This document shows positions 40,986 through 48,658 of a stretch of DNA of 64,000 nt, piece after piece (position 1 is the stretch's first letter; the number at the start of each line of letters is the position of its first letter). Origin of the DNA: Lawsonibacter celer (GTDB lineage: Bacteria > Bacillota > Clostridia > Oscillospirales > Oscillospiraceae); assembly GCF_014281125.1 (NCBI RefSeq), contig NZ_JACOEA010000002.1, positions 317,886-381,885 on the forward strand, read 5' to 3'. The notes beneath the pieces were generated by a model that was not told the origin of the DNA, did no database searches, and worked only from the letters and a program-made list of their open reading frames with translations. A program made the position numbers and the translations under genes.

Positions 40986-42377
40986 ATGAACCAGGAACTG
41001 CTCTCTCATCTGCCAAAAATGGACGTGCTGCTGACGCAGCCCCTTCTGGCGGGCAGCGGTCTGCCCCGCGCCGCCCTGAAGGCCGCCGCCCGGTCGGAGC
41101 TGGACGCTCTGCGCCGGCGCATCCAGTCCGGCCAACCGGCCCCCGCGCCGTCCATGGAGGAGATTGCCCGCGCCGTGCTGGTCCGGGCGCAGACCCTCTC
41201 CCGCCCCAGTCTGCGCCCGGTGATTAACGCCACCGGCGTGGTGCTCCACACCAACCTGGGGCGCGCCCCCATGAGTCCGGCCGCGGCAGAGGCGGCCTGT
41301 GCGGCGGCGGCGCACTACACCAACCTGGAGTACGACCTGGACAGCCGGTGCCGGAGCAGCCGAGGCGCCCATGTGGAGGAGCTCGTCTGCGCCCTCACCG
41401 GAGCGGAGTCCGCCCTGGTGGTCAACAACAACGCCGCAGCGGTGCTGCTGATGCTCTGTGTGCTGGCTGCGGGCAAGGGGGTCGCCCTCTCCCGGGGGGA
41501 GCTGGTGGAAATCGGCGGCTCCTTCCGGATGCCGGACATCATGGCCCGCAGCGGTGTGCGCCTGGTTGAGGTGGGCACCACCAACAAGACCCGCCTGTCC
41601 GACTACGAGGGGGCCCTGGCCGCCGGGACAGCCCAGGTACTGTTGAAGGTACACCCCAGCAATTTCAAGGTGGTGGGTTTCACGGAGGAGGTGCCGCTGG
41701 CGGAGCTTGCCGCTCTGGCCCGGCGGCACGGCGTGCCTGTGCTGTGTGATCTGGGCAGCGGCGCGCCCGACGGGGACGGCCCCTGGCCCCCGGATTACCC
41801 CACCGCCGCCGGGACGGCGGGCCTGGCCGACGTGATGTGCTTCTCCGGGGACAAGCTGCTGGGCGGACCCCAGGCCGGCATTCTAGCCGGCCGTAAGGAG
41901 TACATCGACCGGCTGCGCTCCGATCCCCTGGCCCGGGCCCTGCGTATCGACAAGCTCTCTCTGGCCGCCCTGGAGGTCACCCTCCGTGCCTGGACCGACC
42001 CGGAGGGGCGCGCCGCCCTCCCCGGACCCGCCATGCTCTCTGCCGGGCTGGCCCAGCTGCGGCCCAGGGCGGAGGCCCTGGCCGGGCGGCTGGCCCCCCT
42101 GTGCGCCGGTTGGTGCGCGGTCCGGGCCGTAGAGAGCGCGGGGGAGGCCGGGGGAGGCGCCCTCCCCGGCGTAGCCCTGCCCGGCGCCGCGGTGGAGCTG
42201 CGCCCCGCGGACGGAGATGCGGAGGCCCTGGAACGTGCCCTGCGCGCCCACTGCCCCCCCATCCTGGGTCGGCTCCACAGGGGCGCGCTGCTGCTGGACG
42301 TGCGCACCCTGCTGCCCGGGGATGAGGAGGAGATTGTCCGCGCCCTGGCCGGCCGCACTCCGGTGGAGCAGCTGTGA
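40986..42377 (+). CDS. selA: L-seryl-tRNA(Sec) selenium transferase SelA
   Basis: 463 residues. Converts seryl-tRNA(Sec) to selenocysteyl-tRNA(Sec) using selenophosphate and PLP. The N-terminal tRNA-binding helices (1-65) are followed by RPVINATGVVLHTNLGRAPM, HYTNLEYDLDSR and the PLP lysine K290 in FSGDKLLGGPQAG. GAGGCCCCT precedes the ATG. selB starts inside its stop (GTGA) and selC follows selB, so the whole decoding set is one unit. A TACAAT box lies about 40 bases upstream without a clear -35. Confidence 0.97.
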   Translation: MNQELLSHLPKMDVLLTQPLLAGSGLPRAALKAAARSELDALRRRIQSGQPAPAPSMEEIARAVLVRAQTLSRPSLRPVINATGVVLHTNLGRAPMSPAAAEAACAAAAHYTNLEYDLDSRCRSSRGAHVEELVCALTGAESALVVNNNAAAVLLMLCVLAAGKGVALSRGELVEIGGSFRMPDIMARSGVRLVEVGTTNKTRLSDYEGALAAGTAQVLLKVHPSNFKVVGFTEEVPLAELAALARRHGVPVLCDLGSGAPDGDGPWPPDYPTAAGTAGLADVMCFSGDKLLGGPQAGILAGRKEYIDRLRSDPLARALRIDKLSLAALEVTLRAWTDPEGRAALPGPAMLSAGLAQLRPRAEALAGRLAPLCAGWCAVRAVESAGEAGGGALPGVALPGAAVELRPADGDAEALERALRAHCPPILGRLHRGALLLDVRTLLPGDEEEIVRALAGRTPVEQL

Positions 42378-44218
42378 GGCCCCTCATCATCGGCACCGCC
42401 GGGCACGTGGACCACGGCAAGACCGCCCTGACCCGGGCCCTCACCGGGGTGGACACCGACCGGCTGACCGAAGAGAAGCGACGGGGCCTGACCATTGAGC
42501 TGGGCTTTGCCCCCCTTCCTCTGCCCGGCGGACGGCCGGCCAGCATTGTGGATGTGCCCGGCCATGAGGCATTTGTGCCCACCATGCTCTCCGGTGCATC
42601 GGGGATAGATCTGGCGCTGCTGGTCATCGCCGCCGACGAGGGGGTGATGCCCCAGACCCGGGAGCACCTGGCCATCCTCTCCCTGCTGGGGATACGGGGG
42701 GGCGTTTTGGTCCTCACCAAGGCCGACCGGGTGGACGGACGCCGCCTGGCCCAGGCCGAAGCCCAGGTCCGCGCCGCGGCACAGGGCACCTTTCTGGAGG
42801 ATGCGCCTGTTCTGGCCGTGTCCGCCGCCACGGGGGAGGGCATGGAGGCCCTGCGGGAGCAGCTGGCCGCCCTGGCGGACCAGTGGAGCGCGCCGCCGGA
42901 GCAGGGTCCCTTCCGCCTGAACGTGGACCGCTCCTTCTCCGTGGAAGGCAGCGGCGCCGTGGTCACCGGCACCCTGACCGGCGGTCCCCTGGCCCGGGGC
43001 AATGTCCTCACGGTTTACCCGGCGGGGATCTCCGCCCGGGTCCGAGGGCTCCAGAGGCATGGACAGCCTGCAGAGCGGCTGGAGCCGGGCAGCCGGACGG
43101 CGGTCAATCTGGCGGGGATCAAGTCCGGTCAGGTGCGCCGGGGGGACACCCTGGCCACCCCCGGCTCCCTGGTCCTCACCAATCGGGCAGACGTATCCCT
43201 GACTCTCCTGCCCGACGCCCCCTTCGGGGTGAAGCACAACGCACAACTGCACTTGTACCACGGGGCCCGGTCCATGGTGTGCCGCTGCGTCCTCCTCGGG
43301 CGGGACGAGCTGACACCGGGGCAGTCCGGCTTTGCCCAGCTGCGCCTGCCCCGCCCCCTGGCCGCCTTGCCGGGGGACCGCTTCGTGGTCCGCTTTTTCT
43401 CCCCGGAGGTCACGCTGGGGGGCGGGGTGCTACTGGACCTGGCCCCGCCCCTCCGGGGCCGGAACGCGTCGGAGCGGACACAGGCCCTGGAAACGCTGGC
43501 CCGGGGCGCCCCGGAGGCCCGGGCCGCTCTGCTGCTGAAGCGGGCCGGGACGATCCCCCTCCCCGTCGAGAACCTGGTCCGGGACGCCCGGCTGGAGCCG
43601 GAGGCCCTGCCCGGTCTGCTGGAGCGGGTGCATGCGGCGGAGGCGGGGGGACATGTGCTGGGATATGAGACTCTGGAGGCCCTGGAGGCACAGACCCGGA
43701 GCCTGCTGACCGAACAGCCCGGCCTGAACCAGGGGGCGCTGCTGGCCCGGCTCTTTCCCGGCGGGGCGGAGGGCGGGACCGCCTTTCTGGCCCGGCTGAC
43801 CCGCTGCCTGCGCCTGGAGCAGGCGGAAGGCGGCTTCTACCTGCCCGGGACGCTGCCCTCCGGTGGGCCGGAGGAGGCGTCGCTCCTTGCGCGCTATGTC
43901 TCCGCCGGGCTGTGTCCCCCCTCCGACCGGGAGCTGGAGGGGCAATTCCCTGCCGGCCCGGCGGCCTTCCGCCGGGCAGTCCGCGCCCTGACCCAGCGGG
44001 GCTCGCTGGCCGTCCTCTCTCCCCAATACCGGGTGCATGCCCCGGCGGCCGCCGAAGCCTTGGCCGCCCTGCGCCTCCGTTTCGGCGCCGCCCCCTTTAC
44101 CCTGGCTCAGGTGCGGGACCAGCTGGGCGTCAGCCGGAAATACGCCTTGCTTTTTGCGGAATATTGGGATAAGCTAGGAATTACCCGGAAAACCGGGGAT
44201 GCGCGGGTGTTCTGCTGA
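42374..44218 (+). CDS. selB: Selenocysteine-specific elongation factor SelB
   Basis: 614 residues. Delivers Sec-tRNA(Sec) to UGA codons marked by a SECIS hairpin. The GTPase domain shows G1 AGHVDHGKTAL, switch KRRGLTIELGFA, DVPGHEAFV and the NKXD-type TKADR. After beta-barrel domains II-III come C-terminal winged helices (about 390-614, ending LGVSRKYALLFAEYWDKLGI) that bind the SECIS RNA. The GTG start overlaps the selA stop by four bases. GC content is very high, like the neighbours. Confidence 0.97.
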   Translation: MRPLIIGTAGHVDHGKTALTRALTGVDTDRLTEEKRRGLTIELGFAPLPLPGGRPASIVDVPGHEAFVPTMLSGASGIDLALLVIAADEGVMPQTREHLAILSLLGIRGGVLVLTKADRVDGRRLAQAEAQVRAAAQGTFLEDAPVLAVSAATGEGMEALREQLAALADQWSAPPEQGPFRLNVDRSFSVEGSGAVVTGTLTGGPLARGNVLTVYPAGISARVRGLQRHGQPAERLEPGSRTAVNLAGIKSGQVRRGDTLATPGSLVLTNRADVSLTLLPDAPFGVKHNAQLHLYHGARSMVCRCVLLGRDELTPGQSGFAQLRLPRPLAALPGDRFVVRFFSPEVTLGGGVLLDLAPPLRGRNASERTQALETLARGAPEARAALLLKRAGTIPLPVENLVRDARLEPEALPGLLERVHAAEAGGHVLGYETLEALEAQTRSLLTEQPGLNQGALLARLFPGGAEGGTAFLARLTRCLRLEQAEGGFYLPGTLPSGGPEEASLLARYVSAGLCPPSDRELEGQFPAGPAAFRRAVRALTQRGSLAVLSPQYRVHAPAAAEALAALRLRFGAAPFTLAQVRDQLGVSRKYALLFAEYWDKLGITRKTGDARVFC

Positions 44219-44228
44219 CCCGCGCCAT

Positions 44229-44324
44229 GGGGGCGGAAGGGTGCCTGGTGGACCCCGCGGTCTTCAAAACCGCTGCGGGCGGCGTTCCCGCCCGGGTGTG
44301 TTCGATCCACACCCGCCCTCGCCA
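44229..44324 (+). tRNA. selC: tRNA-Sec(UCA)
   Basis: 96 bases with encoded CCA, ten bases after the selB stop. It has the bacterial tRNA-Sec build: eight-base-pair acceptor stem (GGGGGCGG/CCGCCCTC with one G-T), anticodon stem GCGGT/ACCGC with loop containing TCA, a long variable arm (GCGGGCGGCGTTCCCGC-like), and a GTTCGATC T loop. Discriminator G and CCA follow. Confidence 0.95.
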
Positions 44325-44349
44325 TTTTGATGAAAAAGGAGCGACAGCC

Positions 44350-44634
44350 ATGGAATTTCAGAAAGAAGCCAACCGTATCTTTGCCCAGGCTGCGGACGGC
44401 ACGCTCATCGCAGAGATCACCTTTCCGGCCTGCGGCGACGGCGTGGTGGACATCAACCGCACCTTCGTGGACGACTCCCTGCGGGGCCAAGGGGTTGCCG
44501 CCCAGCTGGCCCAGGCGGCCGCCGAGCAGGTACGCGCCCGGGGTCTGAAGGCCATAGCCTCCTGTTCCTATGCCAAAAAGTGGTTTGCCAAGCACCCGGA
44601 GCAGGCCGACCTGCTGTCCGGGCAAGCGTGTTAG
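44350..44634 (+). CDS. Small GNAT-type N-acetyltransferase (YjdJ-like)
   Basis: 94 residues from ATG 44350, which has AAAAGGAG upstream. The fold is a short GNAT: EITFPACGDGVVDINRTFVD strand, then the acetyl-CoA loop DDSLRGQGVAAQLAQAAAEQ and IASCSYAKKWFAKHPEQADL at the end, the pattern of YjdJ/YidJ proteins. Substrate unknown. It follows selC by 25 bases; linkage to selenium use is probably only positional. Confidence 0.85.
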   Translation: MEFQKEANRIFAQAADGTLIAEITFPACGDGVVDINRTFVDDSLRGQGVAAQLAQAAAEQVRARGLKAIASCSYAKKWFAKHPEQADLLSGQAC

Positions 44635-44653
44635 ACTTACGAGAGGCAAACCT

Positions 44654-45043
44654 TTGGCGGAATATCCCTACGGCTACTTCGGAATGCCCTGCGCCCGTCT
44701 GGGAAGGATGGGCGGCTTCCGCGACTTGAACACCGGCCGGGCCAATCAGCGGACCTGCGCCGCCGTGGCCTCCTCTGGCTTTGAGGCGTGGCATGCGGAC
44801 TATGTACAGCGCGCACACCTGCTCACCAAGGCGCTGGAACGGTACAGCAACGGACGAATGAAGCGCTTTCTCTGCGAATTGTTTCTTCAGCAGGAGCTGC
44901 CTGTGCTCCAGGAGCTCATGTGCCGGGCAGAGGCCTTGACCGGCGATCTGAAGGAGCGTTCCACCGCTTTCCGCGCCCTGGCCTCTGCCATCCTCGCGGC
45001 CAGGGAGTTCCAACAGGTGGAGACCGGCCTCCCGGCAACGTAA
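44654..45043 (+). CDS. Hypothetical protein with cysteines and a helical C-terminus
   Basis: 129 residues. No ATG fits; TTG at 44654 has GAGAGG ten bases upstream. N-terminal LAEYPYGYFGMPCARLGRMG and then DLNTGRANQRTCAAVASSGF, followed by long helices (LTKALERYSNGRMKRFLCEL, ELMCRAEALTGDLKERSTAF). The start is uncertain. No family recognised. It sits 19 bases after the GNAT gene and ends at a double terminator, so it closes the sel operon. Confidence 0.6.
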   Translation: MAEYPYGYFGMPCARLGRMGGFRDLNTGRANQRTCAAVASSGFEAWHADYVQRAHLLTKALERYSNGRMKRFLCELFLQQELPVLQELMCRAEALTGDLKERSTAFRALASAILAAREFQQVETGLPAT

Positions 45044-45045
45044 AC

Positions 45046-45123
45046 AAGGGCCCCCCTCGTTTGAGCGGGGCCCTTGGATCAAAAACATCCTGCCCGTTCA
45101 TTTCATGGGGCAGGATGTTTTTA
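45046..45123 (+). terminator. Double terminator after the sel operon
   Basis: Two hairpins in tandem: AAGGGCCCC / GGGGCCCTT (45046-45075) and AAAAACATCCTGCCC / GGGCAGGATGTTTTT (45081-45122), the second with an A tract before and a T tract after. Confidence 0.9.
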
Positions 45124-45174
45124 TGGTCTTTAGCCGCGCGATAAATACAGATCTGACGTGTCCGATCTGATGGC

Positions 45175-45202
45175 TTGACAGGGCCATGAAATGGGTTAAA
45201 AT
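45175..45202 (+). promoter_or_regulatory. yjdF promoter
   Basis: Consensus TTGACA (45175-45180), 16-base spacer, TAAAAT (45197-45202), placed so that transcription starts at the riboswitch-like leader. Confidence 0.8.
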
Positions 45203-45206
45203 AGGG

Positions 45207-45295
45207 AGGCAAAGATAAAAACACGTCCCGGTCGGTAGTCCGGGAGCGGTGAAAGCCGTCAGTAACCTGCCTCCTTGGTTGTCCGTTCTTTGCCT
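45207..45295 (+). ncRNA. yjdF riboswitch (leader RNA of yjdF)
   Basis: An 89-base structured leader closed by GGCAAAGA (45208-45215) pairing with TCTTTGCC (45287-45294), with inner stems such as TCCCGG/CCGGGA and ACGGC-like CGGT..GCCG pairs. It starts right after the promoter and ends 27 bases before yjdF. The yjdF motif is a known class of RNA upstream of yjdF genes in Firmicutes that binds azaaromatic compounds. Assignment is by gene context plus fold; I could not test the consensus. Confidence 0.75.
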
Positions 45296-45321
45296 GTCAG
45301 CACATTTAAGGAGGAACCGGT

Positions 45322-45741
45322 ATGAATCAGGGCAAGGCAAAGTTAACGGTGTTTTTTGAGGAGCCATTTTGGGCAGGTCTGTACGAGCGCCAATGGGGCG
45401 GAAAGTATGAGGTGTGCAGGATCATCTTCGGCGCAGAGCCAAAGGACCAAGAGGTCTACCAATATTTTCTCGACCACTGGCGCACCCTCCGCTTCAGCCC
45501 GAGCATTGAAGGCGCTTCCAGGGATGAGCGCCGGAAAAATCCGAAGCGCATGCAGCGCCAGGCCCATAGGGCGACCCAGAGCACCGGGATCGGCACCAAA
45601 GCCCAACAGGCCCTGAAGCTCCTGCAGGAGCAGGGCAGGCTGGAGCGCAGGGCCAGATCAAGGCATCGGCGTGAAGCCGAGGAACAGCGCCAGTTTGAGC
45701 TCCGGCAGGAGAAGCGCAAGGAGAAGCATAGGGGGCACTAA
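45322..45741 (+). CDS. yjdF: YjdF family protein (DUF2992)
   Basis: 139 residues: KLTVFFEEPFWAGLYERQWG, then VCRIIFGAEPKDQEVYQYFL and FSPSIEG, exactly the YjdF/DUF2992 pattern, with a basic, helical C-terminus (KALKLLQEQG.. and RREAEEQRQFELRQEKRKEK). Its role is unknown, but its control by an azaaromatic-binding riboswitch suggests a part in tolerance to, or modification of, such compounds. AAGGAGG precedes the ATG. The last codons lie inside the terminator hairpin. Confidence 0.92.
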   Translation: MNQGKAKLTVFFEEPFWAGLYERQWGGKYEVCRIIFGAEPKDQEVYQYFLDHWRTLRFSPSIEGASRDERRKNPKRMQRQAHRATQSTGIGTKAQQALKLLQEQGRLERRARSRHRREAEEQRQFELRQEKRKEKHRGH

Positions 45742-45765
45742 TCTGCCCCCTATGCTTCTCCTTTT
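45720..45765 (+). terminator. Bidirectional terminator overlapping the yjdF stop
   Basis: Eighteen-base perfect stem GGAGAAGCATAGGGGGCA / TGCCCCCTATGCTTCTCC with a six-base loop, then TTTTAC. The left arm includes the last codons of yjdF. Confidence 0.92.
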
Positions 45766-45794
45766 ACGTCCCCTGTTTCTGAGCGGGGCGCTTG

Positions 45795-46037
45795 TTATGC
45801 CTCTTCGTTTTCAAACAGCAGACGGTAGCCGCCCGCCTCCACAGCGTACACCGCCTCCAGATCCTCGTCCGACAAGGCGGCCGGATCGAAGGGACGGGTA
45901 AAACGCACACAGGTGCCGCAGGAGGCGGAGAGCTTCCGGGGTACCGGGGCCATCACTCCGTCCTCCCCCAGCGCCTTCAGCCGGCGCTGGAAGCTCAGGG
46001 CCCCAAAATGGGTGTGAAAAGTGGCGATCTGTTCCAT
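45795..46037 (-). CDS. DUF3343 protein (putative Se/S carrier)
   Basis: 80 residues. The DUF3343 family travels with selenium-use genes and is thought to carry or help mobilise selenium or sulfur; SASCGTCVRF holds two cysteines. Its start overlaps the yedF stop by one base (TGATG), and yedE lies upstream, so yedE-yedF-DUF3343 form one operon on the minus strand. Function by genomic association; biochemistry not established. Confidence 0.85.
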   Translation of the reverse strand: MEQIATFHTHFGALSFQRRLKALGEDGVMAPVPRKLSASCGTCVRFTRPFDPAALSDEDLEAVYAVEAGGYRLLFENEEA

Positions 46038-46243
46038 CAGGAGATCACAATCTCATATTCCTCGTCCCCCAGGCTGCGGCTGGCCACCGTATGGCCACTG
46101 TTCCGGGCGAAACGGGTGATGTTCTGCAGCGGGGTCTCGCTGTCCACCAGCACCGTGAGGGGCTTACCCAGCTCCTTCAGGGCCTTTTTGGTCATCAATA
46201 CGGGTTCGGGACAGGAATAGCCCCGGGCATCGATCTGATTCAT
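46037..46243 (-). CDS. yedF: TusA-like sulfurtransferase YedF, selenium-linked
   Basis: 68 residues of the TusA/SirA fold. The persulfide (or perselenide) cysteine is in IDARGYSCPEPVLMTKKALK, the CPxP motif, at residue 11. In organisms that use selenium this short protein pairs with YedE and DUF3343 and is proposed to handle reactive selenium on its way to SelD. It lies 12 bases after yedE and overlaps DUF3343. AGGAGG precedes the start. Confidence 0.9.
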   Translation of the reverse strand: MNQIDARGYSCPEPVLMTKKALKELGKPLTVLVDSETPLQNITRFARNSGHTVASRSLGDEEYEIVIS

Positions 46244-46255
46244 AGCGCTTCCTCC

Positions 46256-47332
46256 TTATTTTTTCCGGTTCAGGTTCAGCCCGCCGATGGCGGCGGCCAC
46301 CGCAAGGCCGATGAGCACGGCGATCTTCCCCGCGCCGGTAGGTCCCTCGGCAGAAGATGCCAGGCCAAAGTTATGGCAGAAGGCCGCGCCCACCACCATA
46401 CCCAGCACGGCCACGGCGGAGTCGCTGTTGCCGCTGCCGGCAAGGATCAGCTGCCGCAGGGGGCAGCCGCCCAGCAGCACGGAGGCCAGTCCCACCAGCA
46501 CCATGCCCAGCAGGTTCCACAGCCCGTCGGTGTGGGCCACGGGCTGCCCCGCAAAGCCAGGGGTAAAGCCGCCCCGCGCGCCAGCGGCGCCCACAATCAG
46601 ATTGCCCACCAGCACGGCGGCGAAAATCGCGAGAAAGCCCATGAGCAGGTGCCAGTCCCGAAAGAGCATCACATCCCGGATGCCCCCCACCATGCACAGG
46701 CGGGTCCGCTGGGCCAGGGCGCCCACGATCAGGCCGCCCGCCAGGGCCAGCAGCAAAGGCGCGCGCATAGAGCCAGGACCCTCCTGCGAGAAAAACAGGA
46801 AGGCCGGGGCCGCGGCCACCAGCACCAGCAGTGCCGCCGCGACAGCGGGCATCAGGGTCCCCTCCACCCTGTTCTGGGGCTGGGATTTTTTCAGGGAAAA
46901 TCCCTTCTTCAAAAACAGAGTGCCGATGAAAATACCCAGGATAAAGCCGATCAGGCCCAGAATGGCGTTCCCGTCCCCGCCTCCCAGGCGGATGACCATG
47001 CGCAGGGGACATCCCAGGAACATCAGCGCCCCCACCATCACGCAGAAGCCCAGCACGAACCGGGCCATGGGGGACGAGCCGCCCCGCACCTTGAACTCCT
47101 TCCCCGCCAGCGCCATAATCAGCGCGCCCAAGACCAGGCCGATGATCTCCGGCCGGATGTACTGCACCGCCGCCGCCCGGTGCAGGCCCACGCCCCCCGC
47201 GATGTCCCGCAGAAAGCAGGCAATGCAGAAGCCCATGTTCAGCGGGTTGCCGAAGGCCACCAGCACCACCGACACGGCGCCCACAATCAAGCCGGTCAGG
47301 ATAATGCCCAAATGACTTTTGATTTTTTCCAT
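46256..47332 (-). CDS. yedE: YedE family selenium transporter
   Basis: 358 residues with about nine to ten membrane helices in two repeated halves. Each half has the conserved cysteine motif of the YeeE/YedE family: FLGCPLRMVIRLGGGDGNAI and LGGCPLRQLILAGSGNSDSA. The selenium-linked YedE branch is proposed to import a selenium species. The ATG at 47332 follows GAGGAG; an open extension of 37 residues upstream is rejected. It heads the operon with yedF and DUF3343, next to selD. Confidence 0.92.
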   Translation of the reverse strand: MEKIKSHLGIILTGLIVGAVSVVLVAFGNPLNMGFCIACFLRDIAGGVGLHRAAAVQYIRPEIIGLVLGALIMALAGKEFKVRGGSSPMARFVLGFCVMVGALMFLGCPLRMVIRLGGGDGNAILGLIGFILGIFIGTLFLKKGFSLKKSQPQNRVEGTLMPAVAAALLVLVAAAPAFLFFSQEGPGSMRAPLLLALAGGLIVGALAQRTRLCMVGGIRDVMLFRDWHLLMGFLAIFAAVLVGNLIVGAAGARGGFTPGFAGQPVAHTDGLWNLLGMVLVGLASVLLGGCPLRQLILAGSGNSDSAVAVLGMVVGAAFCHNFGLASSAEGPTGAGKIAVLIGLAVAAAIGGLNLNRKK

Positions 47333-47501
47333 CTCTCTTTTCTCCTCTCGCTGTCGCGTCCGGCATGACCCGCCGGCCCACCTTCTCCTTGATTGTAGAC
47401 CACAGCAAGAGAAAAAGGAAATCTTCTTTTTCGATATTATCACTGAATTTTATTTGTTTTTTCTATAAAATACGGTATACTGAATTTATCCCGGACAAAC
47501 A

Positions 47502-47530
47502 GAGGCCCGGGCTTTATCCGCCCGGGCCTC
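47502..47530 (-). terminator. Terminator after selD
   Basis: GAGGCCCGGGC / GCCCGGGCCTC stem with a seven-base loop, nine bases past the selD stop on the minus strand, then TGTTTG. Confidence 0.75.
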
Positions 47531-47539
47531 CGCTCCAGC

Positions 47540-48583
47540 TTATGGTTTGACGCGCAGCAGACGCTCCCCCCTGGGACCCACCCGGCCGATGGCCGCGGCG
47601 GGCACGCCGGCGTCGCTCAGGCGGGAGAGCAGCTCCGCCCCTCGCGCCTCGGGCACCGCGATCACCAGGCCGCCGGCGGTCTGCGGATCGTAGAGCACGT
47701 CCAGGATTTCCTGGGGCACCGCCCCGTCCGCCTGGACGTCGTCCCCCACAAAATCCATGTTCCGGTAGGCCCCGCCGGGAATGATCCCGTCCCGGGCCAG
47801 CTCTAGCGCCTTGGGCACGATGGGGATCGCCCTCGCCCAAAGTTCCAGGCTGCTGCCGCAGCCCTCCGCCATCTCCTTCAGGTGGCCCAGCAGGCCGAAG
47901 CCCGTTACGTCCGTGCAGGCGTGGGCCTCCACCGGGGCCACGGCCTCCGCCGCCGCCCGGTTCAGGGTGGTCATCAGCCCGGCCATCTCCCGGTACTCCT
48001 CCGGCGTGAGCAGTTCCGCCTTGGCGGCGGTGGAAAGAATCCCGGTGCCCAGCGCTTTGGTGAGCACCAGCAGGTCCCCCTCCCGCGCGCCGGAATTGGT
48101 GAGAATGGCCTTGGGGTGGGCGTAGCCTGTGACACACAGGCCGTATTTCGGCTCCTGATCCTCGATGCTGTGGCCGCCGGCGATGACCGCCCCGGCCTCC
48201 GTCACCTTGGACGCCCCCCCCTCCAAAATGGCACCCACCACGTCCAGGGGCAGGCAGGAGGGGAAGGCCAGCAGGTTCATGGCCAGCTTGGGCGTGCCGC
48301 CCATGGCGTACACGTCTGAAAGGGCGTTGGTTGCCGCGATTTGGCCAAAGGTATAGGGGTCGTCCACCACGGGCGGGAAGAAATCCACCGTTTGGATCAT
48401 GGCCAGCTCGTCGCTGATCCGGTAGACTGCCGCATCGTCGCTGGAGTCAAAGCCAACCATCAGGTTGGGATCGCTGTTCCGGGGCAGCCCGGACAGCACG
48501 TTCCTTAGGACACCCGGCCCTATCTTTGCCCCTCACCCACCGGCCGCGGTCATGGCGGTCAGGCGCAGCTTTTCATACGGCAT
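47540..48583 (-). CDS. selD: Selenide, water dikinase SelD, itself a selenoprotein (Sec17)
   Basis: Makes selenophosphate from selenide and ATP. The frame from the ATG at 48583 (GGGGGGTG upstream) reads MPYEKLRLTAMTAAGG, then UGA at 48535-48533, then GAKIGPGVLRNVLSGLPRN and onward for 347 residues. UGA falls on the residue that is Cys or Sec in the GCxAKIGP active loop of all SelD, so it is Sec17 and not a stop. Later motifs are VGFDSSDDAAVYR, QTVDFFPPVVDDPY (ATP/metal aspartates) and AGGHSIEDQEPKYG. A start at the ATG 48499 would cut off the catalytic loop. Divergent from the LysR gene. Confidence 0.95.
48492..48535 (-). promoter_or_regulatory. Sec UGA codon and candidate SECIS hairpin in selD
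   Basis: On the minus strand the UGA (48535-48533) is followed within 45 bases by a GC-rich stretch with pairing options (GGGC..GCCC closing a region with a TCC-TAA-GGA tip). Bacterial SECIS elements start directly after the UGA with an apical loop about 16-37 bases on. Position fits; the exact fold is not verified. Confidence 0.6.
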
Positions 48584-48658
48584 CTCTTCACCCCCCTGCA
48601 TTTTGATTATCCACAGTGTACCCCATTTCTGCGAAAAAGGCAATCGGGAGGAACCCCT

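Noticed and set aside
46091..47368. Two long plus-strand frames (425 and 342 codons) antisense to yedE
   Set aside because: The minus strand encodes a full YedE with repeated cysteine motifs. The plus-strand products are low-complexity His/Gln- or Pro/Arg-rich shadows.
47540..48499. selD starting at the ATG 48499
   Set aside because: That start removes the catalytic GxxAK loop. The UGA 34 bases further upstream is in the Sec position and is preceded by a well-placed start codon.
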